64,000 nt of DNA from Streptomyces sp. SLBN-31 (GCF_006715395.1 NZ_VFNC01000001.1:682001-746000), one strand, 5' to 3'. Positions 34,784 to 44,914 are shown, counted from the first letter of the stretch. The notes: generated by a model not told the origin, from the sequence alone. Made by a program: numbers and translations.

Positions 34784-35355
34784 TGTTCGAACGGTTCACG
34801 AAGGACGCCCGTGCGGTGGTGCGGGGCGCGGTGGAACACGCGGAGCGGGCGGGGGCGGGCACGGTCGACGCCGAGCACCTCCTGCTCGCGCTGCTCGAAC
34901 GGGAAGGCAGCCGGGCCTCTTTCTCGCTGGCCGCGCTGGGAGTGGCCGGTGAGGGCAGGCAGTCCGTACGGGACGCCGTGGCCGAGGGGCGGCGGCGCGC
35001 CGGACTCTCCCGGGCCGATGCCGACGCCCTCGCCGGGCTGGGCATCGACGTGTCGGAGATCGTCGCCCGCGTCGAGGAAGTGCACGGCGTGGGCGCCATG
35101 TCCGGTGACCGGGGAGACAAGGGCTGGTGGTCGGGCCGCCGTGGCTTCGGCCGCGAGGCCAAGAGCGTCCTCGAAAGGTCGCTGCGCACCGCGATCGCCC
35201 ACGGCGACCGGCACATCGGTGACGAACACCTGCTGCTGGCCCTGACCACCGGCGGCGGTGTGGCGGCCGAGGCCCTCGCCGACCACGGGGTGACACATGA
35301 GTCGCTGACGCGGGTTCTGTACGGCGGGGGTGAGGGGCGGGCGAAGGCCGGCTGA
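34783..35355 (+). CDS. Stand-alone Clp N-terminal-domain protein (ClpC NTD mimic)
   Basis: This 190-residue protein has two Clp_N repeats: MFERFTKDARAVV...EHLLLALLERE at the start and FGREAKSVLERSL...DEHLLLALTTGG from about residue 122. They are joined by an acidic/Gly linker. The first repeat matches the ClpC1 N terminus very closely. No AAA+ ATPase modules follow, so it is not a chaperone. By analogy with mycobacterial ClpC2, it may bind ClpC-targeting toxins or ClpC substrates and adaptors. The downstream gene is on the other strand. Confidence 0.87.
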   Translation: MFERFTKDARAVVRGAVEHAERAGAGTVDAEHLLLALLEREGSRASFSLAALGVAGEGRQSVRDAVAEGRRRAGLSRADADALAGLGIDVSEIVARVEEVHGVGAMSGDRGDKGWWSGRRGFGREAKSVLERSLRTAIAHGDRHIGDEHLLLALTTGGGVAAEALADHGVTHESLTRVLYGGGEGRAKAG

Positions 35356-35420
35356 GGGCGCCGAAGGTCGGCTGAGGGCGGCGAAGGTCGGCTGAGGGTG
35401 GCGAAGGTCGGCTGGCGGGA
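35341..35420. repeat. Four 20-base tandem repeats
   Basis: Units at 35341, 35361, 35381 and 35401 share the core GAAGG(C/T)CGGCTG(A/G). Two further, longer degenerate copies follow to about 35445. The first unit codes for the last residues of the ClpN protein. Confidence 0.8.
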
Positions 35421-35565
35421 GGGTGGAGGCCGGCTGGCGGGAGGCCGGTGGTGGGGCCTTTCTCGTGTCCCGTCGTGAGGAGGGCCGCTTCCGCCGGCGG
35501 TGGCGCCGACGCCGGTGGCAGTGGCTGTGGCGGTGGCGTTCGCGGGGGAAGCAGCCCTCCGGTGC

Positions 35566-36624
35566 TCAGACCCTGGGCCCGCGCAGCATCGCCCCGATGT
35601 GGGCCGCCGCCGTCGACAAGTGGCGGCGGGCTTCGCGGAGTTGGTCCTCCGTGACCCCGTGGTCCCTGGCCGCGTCGCGGATGTCGTCGCGGAAGCGGTC
35701 CAGGAGGCGGTCGAGGTCACGGGACGGATCGCCGGTGGCGTCCTCGTGCGCCCAGGCGGGCTCGTAGTCGGCGGGGAAGTCCTCGGGCGTCTGCGAGTAC
35801 TCCGGGCGGGGTGCCGAGGCGCCGGTGCCGTTCCGTCCGAACCCGAAGTCCTTCCCGAACTCCTTGCCGAAGTCCTTCCCGAAGTCCCCGAACTCCTTGG
35901 CCAGTTCGGTCAGGCCCTCGCGCACCCCCGTCGGCCAGTCGCCGCGCGCGAAGTGGTCCTGGACCTGCTCCTGCACGCGTCGGCCGATGCGCTGCAGCTC
36001 CTCCTGGGCCTGGGCCCGGGCCCGCTCCTGCGCCTCCTTGGCCTGACGCCTGGCCCGCTGGGCCTCCTCGCGGGCCCGCCGGCTCTCGTCCTTGGCCCGC
36101 CGGGCCTGCTCCTTCCACTCCTGCTTGACCCGCCGCATCTCCTCCTTGGCGGCGCGCCAGGCCTCCTTCTCGTCGTAGTCCCCGAAGTCCTGGGAGGACC
36201 CGTCACGCTCGCCGGGGCTCTTGGCGCCCCCACCCCGCCGGGCCTCCGTGGCCGCCGCCCGCATCTCGCGCCGCAGGTCGCCCGCGGCGCCGCGCACGTC
36301 GGCCCGGATCTCGGCGGCGAGTTCGGCGACCGACTCGCGGATCTCCAGTTCCAGGTCGGCCAGTTCGCCGGAGCGGTCGGCCAGTTCGGCGCGGCCCGCG
36401 TCCGTGATGGCGTACACCTTGCGGCCGCCCTCGGTGGTGTGGGTGACCAGGCCCTCGGCCTCCAGCTTGGCGAGGCGGGGGTAGACGGTGCCCGCCGACG
36501 GTGCGTACAGCCCCTGGAACCGCTCCTCCAGGAGCCGGATCACCTCGTAGCCGTGGCGCGGAGCCTCGTCCAGCAGCTTCAGCAGGTAGAGACGGAGGCG
36601 GCCGTGGGCGAAGACGGGGGGCAT
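35566..36624 (-). CDS. PadR-family regulator with long charged coiled-coil tail
   Basis: This 352-residue protein has an N-terminal PadR winged helix (residues ~5-90: LYLLKLLDEAPRHGYEVIRLLEE, SAGTVYPRLAKLEAEGLV). A highly charged, helical stretch follows at about 90-230 (EEMRRVKQEWKEQARRAKDE...). Beyond it are Gly/Phe/Lys repeats (DFGKDFGKEFGKDFG) and a final helical segment. PadR proteins are normally about 110-200 residues, so the tail is unusual. The start ATG 36624 lies one base after the DUF4097 stop. Together the two genes look like an envelope-stress or adhesin-type unit. Confidence 0.82.
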   Translation of the reverse strand: MPPVFAHGRLRLYLLKLLDEAPRHGYEVIRLLEERFQGLYAPSAGTVYPRLAKLEAEGLVTHTTEGGRKVYAITDAGRAELADRSGELADLELEIRESVAELAAEIRADVRGAAGDLRREMRAAATEARRGGGAKSPGERDGSSQDFGDYDEKEAWRAAKEEMRRVKQEWKEQARRAKDESRRAREEAQRARRQAKEAQERARAQAQEELQRIGRRVQEQVQDHFARGDWPTGVREGLTELAKEFGDFGKDFGKEFGKDFGFGRNGTGASAPRPEYSQTPEDFPADYEPAWAHEDATGDPSRDLDRLLDRFRDDIRDAARDHGVTEDQLREARRHLSTAAAHIGAMLRGPRV

Positions 36625-36625
36625 G

Positions 36626-37693
36626 TCAGAGCACCTTCTTGTCGGTCGTGCCGTCGGCCGGGGCGTCGCTGGCGCCGCCGCCCTGGCCGGAAACGGAATT
36701 GTCCCCCGAGCCGCCGTGCGGTCCGTCCGTCGGGTCGGTCCGCGGGGCGGTGTCCGACGGTGCGGAGCCGGTCCCCGTGTCACCGGGGGGCGCGTCCGAC
36801 GGTGTCGCCTCGGTCCCCGCACCGCCCGGGGCCGGGTCCTCGACGACCGGGCCGATGTCCTCCGGATCGACGTCCCAGGGCTCGTCCTCGATCTGGGGCC
36901 GGCGAAGCAGGGCGATGGAGCCGGAGACCGTCGTCGCCTTGAGGCTGCCGCTGCCCGAGCCGAGCCGGCCGGTGATGCGCTTGGCGCCCCACTGGCCACT
37001 GACCCGCAGGTCCTCGAAGGCGTTGGAGACCGTCCCGCTCGCCGTGTTCGCCTCCACCCTCGCGTCCGCCGGGTGGGGCAGCCGGATGGCGATCTCGCCG
37101 GAGACGCTCGTGAGACTGATGTCGGTCGGCCGGCTCGCCGGGTCGAGGTCGACGATCATCGAGCCGCTCACCGAGTCCGCCTTGACCGACGAGCCCGCCT
37201 CGACGACCGTCAGGTCCCCGGAGACGGAGTTGAAGCGGAGGTCACCGCGCAGGGCTTGCGCCTCCACGTTTCCCGAGACGGTGTCGGCGCGCACCGGGCC
37301 GGTGAGCCCCACCAGGGTCGTGTCGCCGGTGACCCCCTTGACCTCTGTGCGCCCTTCCAGGCCGGAGACCACGGCCGCGGCGCCGACCACGCCGACCTCG
37401 AGGCGGGTGTCGGCCGGCACGGCCAGCGAGACCACGGCACTGCGCCGCCATCCCTTGCGGTCGAGCCACTTGAGGAACCCCTTCCAGGGCAGGTCCTCGT
37501 AGGCCACGGTGAGTGTGCCGTGCCGCTGGGTGACCACCAGGGGCGGGCCCTCGATGTCGGACAGCTCGAGGCGGGCGGAACCTTCGTCCGTGCCCACCAC
37601 GTTCACCGTTCCGTTGACGATGCGTACGTGGAGCTCTCGCACGGGCTCGTCGAACGTGAGCTTCCGCGGCTCTGAGACGGACCACTCGGGCAT
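36626..37693 (-). CDS. DUF4097 beta-strand-rich protein
   Basis: This 355-residue protein has repeated short beta strands with DTVSGNVE, SVSGDLTV, SVSGSMIV, SVSGEIAI and TVSGSIAL. This spacing is typical of DUF4097/adhesin-like beta-helices. The last ~80 residues are Pro/Gly/Asp/Thr-rich and disordered. There is no signal peptide. ATG 37693 was chosen for GGGGAGGT upstream, rather than earlier in-frame starts. It is co-transcribed with the PadR gene. Confidence 0.82.
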   Translation of the reverse strand: MPEWSVSEPRKLTFDEPVRELHVRIVNGTVNVVGTDEGSARLELSDIEGPPLVVTQRHGTLTVAYEDLPWKGFLKWLDRKGWRRSAVVSLAVPADTRLEVGVVGAAAVVSGLEGRTEVKGVTGDTTLVGLTGPVRADTVSGNVEAQALRGDLRFNSVSGDLTVVEAGSSVKADSVSGSMIVDLDPASRPTDISLTSVSGEIAIRLPHPADARVEANTASGTVSNAFEDLRVSGQWGAKRITGRLGSGSGSLKATTVSGSIALLRRPQIEDEPWDVDPEDIGPVVEDPAPGGAGTEATPSDAPPGDTGTGSAPSDTAPRTDPTDGPHGGSGDNSVSGQGGGASDAPADGTTDKKVL

Positions 37694-37721
37694 GGTGCTG
37701 ACCTCCCCGTCGCAACGCGCC

Positions 37722-37755
37722 ATATCGCGTCTTCTTGATTTCACGATATATCGCG
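37722..37755. promoter_or_regulatory. Candidate PadR operator
   Basis: ATATCGCG occurs at 37722-37729 and 37748-37755, 26 bp apart. CGATATATCG (37744-37753) is a perfect palindrome. Both lie directly upstream of the DUF4097-PadR operon. PadR-family operators are often AT-centred palindromes. Confidence 0.6.
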
Positions 37756-37839
37756 GGCACGGAAAGTCAAGACACTCTTTCCGGCGACGTCGCCCGTCCC
37801 GAAATCGACCCGGCGACGGAATCGTCCTAGTTTGTGACC

Positions 37840-38676
37840 ATGTCGACGGACACTCCTCGCCGTGGTGCGGCCGCCGGAGCCCTGCTGCTCTGCCGGGCCG
37901 ACCCTGATCCCGTCGCCTTCGCCGCCCGGCTGTTGCGCGAACCCATGCTGCTCGCCGGGGCCGGTGAGACCTGGAGCGTCCTCGTGCCCGAGGGCCGGCC
38001 CTGGCGGGACGGCGACGAACCCGTGGACCGGGTCCTGACCGGCTGGGCCACCGCCCTCGCCGTCGGCGCCCCGTGGCCCGTACTGGCTCTGTGGTGGGAC
38101 GCCGACCGTTCCGGTTACACCCTCGCGTCCGGCTTCCGCCGCCCCGTCGGCTACGTCTGGCTCGCCAACGGCACGCCGGCCGGCGAGGGCGAGGCGATGC
38201 GCACCTTCGCGGCCCGCCTGGGCCTCGACCCGGTCCTGGACGTACAGGCCCTCGACGAACTCACCGAGCCCGACCCCGCCGTCGACGCCGCGGCCCGTCT
38301 GCGTGCCCTGCTCGCCGTCCTCACGCGCGCGGGGATCGCCCTGCCGGCCGGACTCGTCCCCGGCGAGTCCGCCGACCGCCTGCGCGAGGCCGCTCGGGAG
38401 CAGCGGGACACCCGTCCGGTGGAGTGGCCGGGATGGCGCGAGGCCGTACGGGCGGAGCTGGACGTCGCCGACAGCGGCGGCCGTCTGAGCCGGTGGCGCC
38501 CCTGGGCCGGCACACCCCAGTCCCGCGCCCTGGCCCTCGCCCAGGTGGCGGCCGGTGTCCCACTCGCCCTCCTCGGCGCCCGACGGCGCAGCGGCGGCTG
38601 GGCCGCGGCGGGGGCGCTCCTGCTGGCGCACGGGGTGCTGGGACTGGCGTACGAGGTGGTGCGACCGCGCGACTGA
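37840..38676 (+). CDS. Conserved hypothetical protein with C-terminal hydrophobic segment
   Basis: This 278-residue protein has a soluble N-terminal part (ETWSVLVPEGRPW, PVLALWWDADRSGYTL). The C-terminal end is hydrophobic (LALAQVAAGVPLALLG, WAAAGALLLAHGVLGLAYEVV). No family was recognised. TAGTTT lies 6 bases before the ATG, so a leaderless start is likely; GTG 37834 is also possible. Confidence 0.68.
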   Translation: MSTDTPRRGAAAGALLLCRADPDPVAFAARLLREPMLLAGAGETWSVLVPEGRPWRDGDEPVDRVLTGWATALAVGAPWPVLALWWDADRSGYTLASGFRRPVGYVWLANGTPAGEGEAMRTFAARLGLDPVLDVQALDELTEPDPAVDAAARLRALLAVLTRAGIALPAGLVPGESADRLREAAREQRDTRPVEWPGWREAVRAELDVADSGGRLSRWRPWAGTPQSRALALAQVAAGVPLALLGARRRSGGWAAAGALLLAHGVLGLAYEVVRPRD

Positions 38677-38868
38677 CAGCGGCGGGACCGTGATCGCCGA
38701 GGGCCGCGTTCACGCCGAGCGCTGCGACACGGCGAGACGTCCGCCCGGACGCCTCCCGCCGGTGGACGCGGGCGCAGATCGCGGCCGTGGCGATGCCGAC
38801 GGCGTTGATCGCGCAATGCGGCCGCATCGCCGAGGGCGCGGGCGCGCGGGCGAGGTCTGGACTCGCGG

Positions 38869-39240
38869 TCACCGGCCGGAACCCGGGTGCGAGCGGGCGT
38901 GAGAGTGGTGCCCCCGACATGTGGCTCACGGGCCGGGACGCGGGCGTGAGGGTGCCGCCCCGACATGCGGCTCACCGGCCGGTACCCGGGTGTGAGCGGG
39001 CGTGAGAGTGGTGCCCCCGACATGTGGCTCACGGGCCGGGACGCGGGCGTGAGGGTGCCGCCCCGACATGCGGCTCACCGGCCGGTACCCGGGTGTGAGC
39101 GGGCGTGAGGGTGCCGCCCCGACAGGCGCTCACCGGCCGGAACCCGAGCGCGAGCGGCATGAGGGCGCCGCCTCGGTACGCGGCTCACCGGCCGGGATAC
39201 GGATGCGAGCGGGAATGAAGGCGCTGCCTCGGATCGCGGC
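38869..39240. repeat. Degenerate tandem array, seven units of 46-57 bases
   Basis: Each unit starts near CTCAC(C/G)GGCCGG and continues with a GAGCGGGCGTGAG-like and a GCCGCCCCGACATGCGG-like part. Units alternate long and short, making a near-perfect 103-base higher-order repeat (copies begin at 38901 and 39004). It lies in the 634-base gap between the 37840 gene and the DUF6104-like gene. It encodes no convincing protein. Confidence 0.85.
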
Positions 39241-39310
39241 CCGGCCGACGGACGTCCCGTAAGGCGGGCGGGCCGTAAAAGCCCCGTCCCGGCGTCGTAG
39301 CGCCGCAGGC

Positions 39311-39490
39311 CTACTCGTCGTCCTCGTCGTCCAGGCGGGCCAGCCACGTCGCCAGGCGTTCCACCGGGACCTCGAAGTCCGGGTTGAGGTCGACGAACGT
39401 CCGCAGCTGCTCGGCGAGCCACTCGAAGGTGACCTCCTCCTCGCCGCGCCGCTTCTCGAGCTCTTCGATGCCTCGGTCGGTGAAGTACAC
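39311..39490 (-). CDS. Small conserved protein (DUF6104-like)
   Basis: This 59-residue protein starts with GTG 39490 after AGGAGAG. It is acidic and helical: YFTDRGIEELEKRRGEEEVT, then WLAEQLRTFVDLNP and EVPVERLATWLARLDDEDDE. It is common in Streptomyces near kgd. Function unknown. A longer upstream frame lacks a ribosome site. Confidence 0.8.
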   Translation of the reverse strand: MYFTDRGIEELEKRRGEEEVTFEWLAEQLRTFVDLNPDFEVPVERLATWLARLDDEDDE

Positions 39491-39624
39491 GGAACGCTCT
39501 CCTGGGACTGGGCCTGGGGCCTGGGTCGTACCCCTCCAGGTTATGCGCCCCCGGCGCGCTGCCCGTACCCATGCCCGTACCCATCGGTCCGCGCTGCCCG
39601 CACGCGCGTGTGCGGGCACGAAAT

Positions 39625-39658
39625 CGGCCCCACCACCTCACACGAGGCGATGGGGCCG
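39625..39658 (-). terminator. Terminator of kgd
   Basis: CGGCCCCA (39625-39632) pairs with TGGGGCCG (39651-39658), with an inner CCTC/GAGG stem. On the minus strand it is followed by ATTTC. Confidence 0.75.
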
Positions 39659-39695
39659 TTCCGTCGATCCGGTCGGTCGAGCCATGCTCAGAGGC

Positions 39696-42600
39696 TCACG
39701 CCTCGAAGACCTCCCGCACCAGCTGCTCCTGCTCGGCCTGGTGGCGCTTGGCGGAGCCGACCGCCGGGGACGAGGAGTGCGGGCGCGAGATGCGCCGCAG
39801 CCGCTCGCCGTGCGGGACGTCCGCGCCGACCGCCAGGTCCAGGTGGTCGATCAGGTTGAGGGCGATGAACGGCCAGGCACCCTGGTTCGCCGGCTCCTCC
39901 TGGGCCCACAGGTACTTCTCGGCGTTCGGGTACTTGGCGATCTCCGCCTGGAGCTCGGCACCCGGCAGCGGGTACAGGCGCTCGATGCGGATGATCGCGG
40001 TGTCCGTGATGCCGCGCTTCTGCCGCTCGGCCTCCAGGTCGTAGTACAGCTTTCCCGCGACGAAGACGACCTTGCGGACCGCGGCCGCGTCGACCGTGGA
40101 GTCGCCGATGACGGGTCGGAACTGACCCGAGGTGAACTCCTCCGTCTTCGACGCGGCGGCCTTCAGGCGCAGCATCGACTTCGGGGTGAAGACCACCAGC
40201 GGCTTGTGGTGCGGGTTGTGCACCTGCCAGCGGAGAAGGTGGAAGTAGTTCGACGGGAGCGTGGGCATGGCCACCGTCATGTTGTTCTGGGCGCACAGCT
40301 GGAGGAAGCGCTCGACGCGGGCCGAGGAGTGGTCCGGGCCCTGGCCCTCGTAGCCGTGGGGGAGCAGCAGCGTGACGCCGGAGGTCTGGCCCCACTTCTG
40401 CTCCGCCGCCGAGATGTACTCGTCGACCACCGTCTGCGCGCCGTTGACGAAGTCGCCGAACTGCGCCTCCCACATCACGAGCGCGTCGGGACGGGCGAGC
40501 GAGTAGCCGTACTCGAAGCCCATGACCGCGTACTCGGAGAGCAGGGAGTTGTAGACGTTGTAGCGGGCCTGCTCCTCGGCGAGGTACTGGAGCGGGGTGT
40601 GCTCCTCGCCCGTCTCGCGGTCGATGAGGACCGCGTGCCGCTGGCCGAAGGTGCCGCGCTGGGAGTCCTGGCCGGACAGGCGCACCGGGGTGCCCTCCAG
40701 CAGCAGGGAGCCGACGGCGAGGGTCTCGCCCATGCCCCAGTCGATCGTGCCGTCCTCGACCATCGACGCCCGGCGCTGCAGCTGCGGCAGCAGACGCGGG
40801 TGCACATGGAAGTAGTCCGGGATGTTGACCTGGGACTCGGCGATCCGCTTCACGGTCTCCGTGGAGATCGCGGTGTTCACGGCGACCGGGAACTCCGCCT
40901 GCGGGTCCGACACCGGGCCCGAAGTGGGCTGGGCGGTGATGGCCTCGCGGACCTCCGTGAAGACCTTCTCCAGCTGGCCCTGGTAGTCCTGCAGGGCCTG
41001 CTCGGCCTCTTCCAGGGTGATGTCGCCGCGACCGATCAGGGACTCGGTGTAGAGCTTGCGCACCGAGCGCTTCTTGTCGATCAGGTCGTACATCAGCGGC
41101 TGGGTGAAGGCCGGGTTGTCCGACTCGTTGTGACCGCGGCGGCGGTAGCAGATGAGGTCGATCACCACGTCCTTGTTGAACGCCTGGCGGAACTCGAAGG
41201 CCAGCCGCGCGACGCGGACCACGGCCTCCGGGTCGTCGCCGTTCACGTGGAAGATCGGGGCCTCGATCATGCGGGCCACGTCCGTCGCGTACATGGAGGA
41301 GCGCGAGGACTCGGGGGCCGCGGTGAAGCCGACCTGGTTGTTGATGACGATGTGGACCGTGCCGCCGGTGCGGTAGCCGCGCAGCTGCGACATGTTCAGG
41401 GTCTCGGCCACCACGCCCTGGCCCGCGAAGGCCGCGTCGCCGTGCAGCGCGATCGGCAGGACCGTGAAGTCCGTGCCGCCCTTGTTGATGATGTCCTGCT
41501 TGGCGCGGACGATGCCCTCGATGACCGGGTCGACCGTCTCCAGGTGGGAGGGGTTCGCGGCCAGCGAGACCTTGATCTGCTCGCCGTCCAGGCCGGTGAA
41601 GGTGCCCTGGGCGCCCAGGTGGTACTTCACGTCGCCGGAGCCGTGCATGGACTTCGGGTCGAGGTTGCCCTCGAACTCGCGGAAGATCTGCGCGTACGAC
41701 TTGCCGACGATGTTGGCCAGGACGTTCAGGCGGCCGCGGTGGGCCATGCCGATGACGACCTCGTCCAGCCGGGACTCGGCCGCCGAGTCGAGGACCGCGT
41801 CCAGCAGCGGGATGACCGACTCGCCGCCCTCGAGGGAGAAGCGCTTCTGGCCGACGTACTTCGTCTGCAGGAAGGTCTCGAAGGCCTCCGCCGCGTTCAG
41901 CCGGCGCAGGATGCGCAGCTGCTCCTCGCGCTCCGGCTTGGCGTGCGGGCGCTCCACGCGGTCCTGGATCCACTTGCGCTGCTTGGGGTCCTGGATGTGC
42001 ATGAACTCGATGCCCGTGGTGCGGCAGTACGAGTCGCGCAGCACGCCGAGGATGTCGCGCAGCTTCATCATCGACTTGCCGGCGAAGCCGCCGACGGCGA
42101 ACTCGCGCTCCAGGTCCCACAGGGTGAGGCCGTGCTCGGTGATGTCCAGGTCGGGATGCTTGCGCTGGCGGTACTCCAGCGGGTCGGTGTCGGCCATGAC
42201 GTGGCCGCGGACCCGGTAGGAGTGGATCAGCTCGAAGACGCGGGCGGCCTTGGTGACGTCGTCGTCGTGGCTGGCGTCGATGTCCTTGAGCCAGCGGACC
42301 GGCTCGTAGGGGATGCGCAGGGCCTCGAAGATCTCGTCGTAGAAGTTGTTCTCGCCGAGCAGGAGGTTGGCGACCTGGCGCAGGAACTCGCCGGACGCGG
42401 CGCCCTGGATCACCCGGTGGTCGTAGGTCGACGTGAGCGTCATGACCTTCGAGATGCCGAGCTTGTTCAGGGTGTCCTGGCTGGTGCCCTGGAACTCCGC
42501 CGGGTAGTCCATGGAGCCGACGCCCATGATCACCGACTGGCCGGGCATCAGCCGCGGCACGGAGTGGACGGTGCCGAGGCCGCCGGGGTTGGTCAGGGAG

Positions 42601-43496
42601 ACCGTCACGCCGGTGAAGTCGTCCATCGTCAGCTTGCCGTCGCGGGCGCGGCGGACAATGTCCTCGTAGGCCTGCCAGAACTCGAAGAAGTTCAGCGTCT
42701 CGGCCCTCTTGATGGCCGCGACGACGAGCTGCCGGTCGCCGTTGGGCTTCACCAGGTCGATGGCCAGGCCGAGGTTGACGTGCGCCGGCTTGATCAGGGT
42801 CGGCTTGCCGTCCTTCTCGCCGAACGCGTAGTTCATCGACGGCATGGCCTTGATGGCCTGCACCATCGCGTAGCCGATCAGGTGCGTGAAGGAGATCTTC
42901 CCGCCCCGGGCGCGCTTGAGGTGGTTGTTGATGACGATGCGGTTGTCGAACAGCAGCTTCACCGGGACCGCGCGCACGGACGTGGCCGTGGGCAGCTCCA
43001 GCGAGGCGTTCATGTTCTTCGCGACGGCGGCGGCGGGGCCGCGCAGCGTCACCAGCTCCGGGCCGTCGGGGGCCTGGGCGGCGGGCTCGGCCTTCGCGGC
43101 GGGCCTGGCGGCGGCGGGCTTGGCCGCGGCGGGCGCCGGGGCGGCAGCGGCCGGCTTTGCGGGGGCCGGGGCGGCGGCAGCGGGCCTGGGCTGCGCGGGG
43201 GCGGCCTGGGCCGGCGCGGGAACGGAGGCGGCGGCCGGAGCCGCGGCGGGCGCCGCAGGGGCTGCCGGCGCTGGAGTCTGCGGGGCAGCCGTCGCCGGAG
43301 CCGAGGCGGCCGCGCCCGGCTTGTAGTCGGCGAAGAAGTCCCACCAGGCTCGGTCTACCGAGTTCGGGTCCTGGAGGTACTGCTGATAGATCTCGTCGAC
43401 GAGCCACTCATTGGGACCGAACGCGGCCGCGGGGTTCTTCCCGGCTTGGTCGGTGTCGGTCGAGATGCTCGAGTTACTGGGGGACTGTGGCGACAC
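39696..43496 (-). CDS. kgd: Multifunctional 2-oxoglutarate decarboxylase/dehydrogenase (E1-E2 fusion)
   Basis: This protein of about 1266 residues fuses a short N-terminal segment ([19 protein letters not shown]), an Ala/Pro-rich linker, an E2-type succinyltransferase domain and a ThDP-dependent E1. The E2 domain has active-site DHRVIQG near residue 357. In the E1 part, [12 protein letters not shown] lies near 584 and GDAAFAGQG near 684. It has no lipoyl domain, as in mycobacterial Kgd/SucA. It feeds the TCA cycle with DlaT and Lpd from elsewhere. GTG 43496 is chosen by homology; GTG 43523 would add nine residues. Confidence 0.95.
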   Translation of the reverse strand: MSPQSPSNSSISTDTDQAGKNPAAAFGPNEWLVDEIYQQYLQDPNSVDRAWWDFFADYKPGAAASAPATAAPQTPAPAAPAAPAAAPAAASVPAPAQAAPAQPRPAAAAPAPAKPAAAAPAPAAAKPAAARPAAKAEPAAQAPDGPELVTLRGPAAAVAKNMNASLELPTATSVRAVPVKLLFDNRIVINNHLKRARGGKISFTHLIGYAMVQAIKAMPSMNYAFGEKDGKPTLIKPAHVNLGLAIDLVKPNGDRQLVVAAIKRAETLNFFEFWQAYEDIVRRARDGKLTMDDFTGVTVSLTNPGGLGTVHSVPRLMPGQSVIMGVGSMDYPAEFQGTSQDTLNKLGISKVMTLTSTYDHRVIQGAASGEFLRQVANLLLGENNFYDEIFEALRIPYEPVRWLKDIDASHDDDVTKAARVFELIHSYRVRGHVMADTDPLEYRQRKHPDLDITEHGLTLWDLEREFAVGGFAGKSMMKLRDILGVLRDSYCRTTGIEFMHIQDPKQRKWIQDRVERPHAKPEREEQLRILRRLNAAEAFETFLQTKYVGQKRFSLEGGESVIPLLDAVLDSAAESRLDEVVIGMAHRGRLNVLANIVGKSYAQIFREFEGNLDPKSMHGSGDVKYHLGAQGTFTGLDGEQIKVSLAANPSHLETVDPVIEGIVRAKQDIINKGGTDFTVLPIALHGDAAFAGQGVVAETLNMSQLRGYRTGGTVHIVINNQVGFTAAPESSRSSMYATDVARMIEAPIFHVNGDDPEAVVRVARLAFEFRQAFNKDVVIDLICYRRRGHNESDNPAFTQPLMYDLIDKKRSVRKLYTESLIGRGDITLEEAEQALQDYQGQLEKVFTEVREAITAQPTSGPVSDPQAEFPVAVNTAISTETVKRIAESQVNIPDYFHVHPRLLPQLQRRASMVEDGTIDWGMGETLAVGSLLLEGTPVRLSGQDSQRGTFGQRHAVLIDRETGEEHTPLQYLAEEQARYNVYNSLLSEYAVMGFEYGYSLARPDALVMWEAQFGDFVNGAQTVVDEYISAAEQKWGQTSGVTLLLPHGYEGQGPDHSSARVERFLQLCAQNNMTVAMPTLPSNYFHLLRWQVHNPHHKPLVVFTPKSMLRLKAAASKTEEFTSGQFRPVIGDSTVDAAAVRKVVFVAGKLYYDLEAERQKRGITDTAIIRIERLYPLPGAELQAEIAKYPNAEKYLWAQEEPANQGAWPFIALNLIDHLDLAVGADVPHGERLRRISRPHSSSPAVGSAKRHQAEQEQLVREVFEA

Positions 43497-43798
43497 GGCG
43501 GCAACCGCCCTCTTCCGCTTCACAAGGTGATGGACAGCGGGAATAAAGGCTACGCCCCCTCGGGCGGGTAGGTCAGGCCGAGCAAGGTCATCGTCGTGTA
43601 AGTCACATCGGAAACCGTGTTTCGGGCGTGGAAATGGCGGGAAACAAGCGTGGTTCCGCTTCTGGTGCGACTTCCCGCGGGTGCGCCGATCAAGCCCTGC
43701 AGACGCCGTCTGTGGGCGTGTTCCTGATCACACGTGTCAGTCAGCGGGTCCGGCCCGGCGACACAGATGGATCTTGAGGCTCCGGTTCGGACTTTACG

Positions 43799-44914
43799 TC
43801 AACTTTGAACGGATGTCTCTCCCGGAAGGGTGACGAGAATCCGGCAGCCACGCTCGGATTCAGCCACTCCGATCCGGCCTCCGTGGAGATCGACGGCCCA
43901 GCGGGCGATCGCGAGCCCCAGGCCCGTACCGCCGTCTCCGCCCTGGCCGTTGGACGAGCCCGCGCCACCGCGGTTGAAGCGCTCGAAGACGCGGTGCCAC
44001 TCCGAGCGCGGGATGCCGGGGCCCTCGTCGAGCACCTCCAGCTCCAGCGACTCCGGCAGCGCGCCGCGTCGGGCCTTCACCGTCACCCGGCCGTGCGCGG
44101 GGCTGTGCTTGACCGCGTTGTCGATGAGGTTCGCCACGACCTGGTGGATGCGCTCGGGGTCCGCGTGCGCGGTCAGCTCCGGCGGGGAGACGTCGAGGTG
44201 CAGATGGACGTCCGTGCGCGTGCTGCTGCCGGAGCCGGAGGCGATGCCCGCGCGCGCCGGCACGGCCATGTTGGCCTCCTTCAGTACGCCCGACAGATAC
44301 GGCCACACCTCGAAGCGCCGCTGCCGGAGCGGTACGACGCCGTTGTCCAGCCGGGACAGGTCCAGCAGCGTCTCCACGAGCCGGCCCAGCCGCTCGGTCT
44401 GCTTCAGTGCCGTGCGCATGGTCTCGGGGTCGGCGGTGGTGACGCCGTCCACGATGTTCTCCAGCACGGCGCGCAGCCCCGCGATCGGCGTGCGCAGCTC
44501 GTGCGAGACGTTCGCCACCAGCTCCTTGCGCTGACGGTCCTGGGCCTCCAGGTCGTCGGCCATGCGGTTGATCGTCTGCGCGAGGTTGCCCAGCTCGTCG
44601 CGCCGGTTCTCCCGCACCCGGCGCGTGTAGTCGCCGTGCGAGATGCTGCCGGCCACCGCGTTCATGTCGTCCAGCGGCGCGGTGAGCGAATGCGCCACGA
44701 ACTGCGTTATCAGCAGTGTGGCGATCATCGAGAAGACCGTGATGAAGCGCAGCTCCGTCGCCGTGCGCATCGCGATCATCATCAGGCCGGTGGTGATGAG
44801 CACCGCGATGACGACGAGCGCGCCCAGCTTCGTCTTGATCGAGAACGGGCGCAGGCCGCCCCAGGGCTCCGGCTGCTCCCCGGGGCCTCTCCGCGCGGAC
44901 GGACCGCCGCTCAT
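43799..44914 (-). CDS. Sensor histidine kinase (HAMP, HisKA, HATPase)
   Basis: This 371-residue kinase has two membrane segments near the N terminus (LVVIAVLITTGLMMIAM, FITVFSMIATLLITQFVA) with almost no extracellular loop. A HAMP domain (ADDLEAQDRQRKE end) and the H-box VANVSHELRTPIAGLRAV follow. The N-box VANLIDNAVKHSP and G-box GGTGLGLAIARWAV complete it. The short loop suggests sensing within the membrane. Its ATG overlaps the response-regulator stop (ATGA). Confidence 0.92.
   Translation of the reverse strand: MSGGPSARRGPGEQPEPWGGLRPFSIKTKLGALVVIAVLITTGLMMIAMRTATELRFITVFSMIATLLITQFVAHSLTAPLDDMNAVAGSISHGDYTRRVRENRRDELGNLAQTINRMADDLEAQDRQRKELVANVSHELRTPIAGLRAVLENIVDGVTTADPETMRTALKQTERLGRLVETLLDLSRLDNGVVPLRQRRFEVWPYLSGVLKEANMAVPARAGIASGSGSSTRTDVHLHLDVSPPELTAHADPERIHQVVANLIDNAVKHSPAHGRVTVKARRGALPESLELEVLDEGPGIPRSEWHRVFERFNRGGAGSSNGQGGDGGTGLGLAIARWAVDLHGGRIGVAESERGCRILVTLPGETSVQS

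Noticed and set aside
38869..39240. CRISPR array or gene in the tandem array
   Set aside because: Units are contiguous without spacers and no frame has a ribosome site or recognisable protein.
39384..43571. Very long open frame (about 1395 codons) antisense to kgd
   Set aside because: It mirrors the GC-biased third positions of kgd, has low-complexity translation (R, G, H, L, V, D) and no ribosome site.
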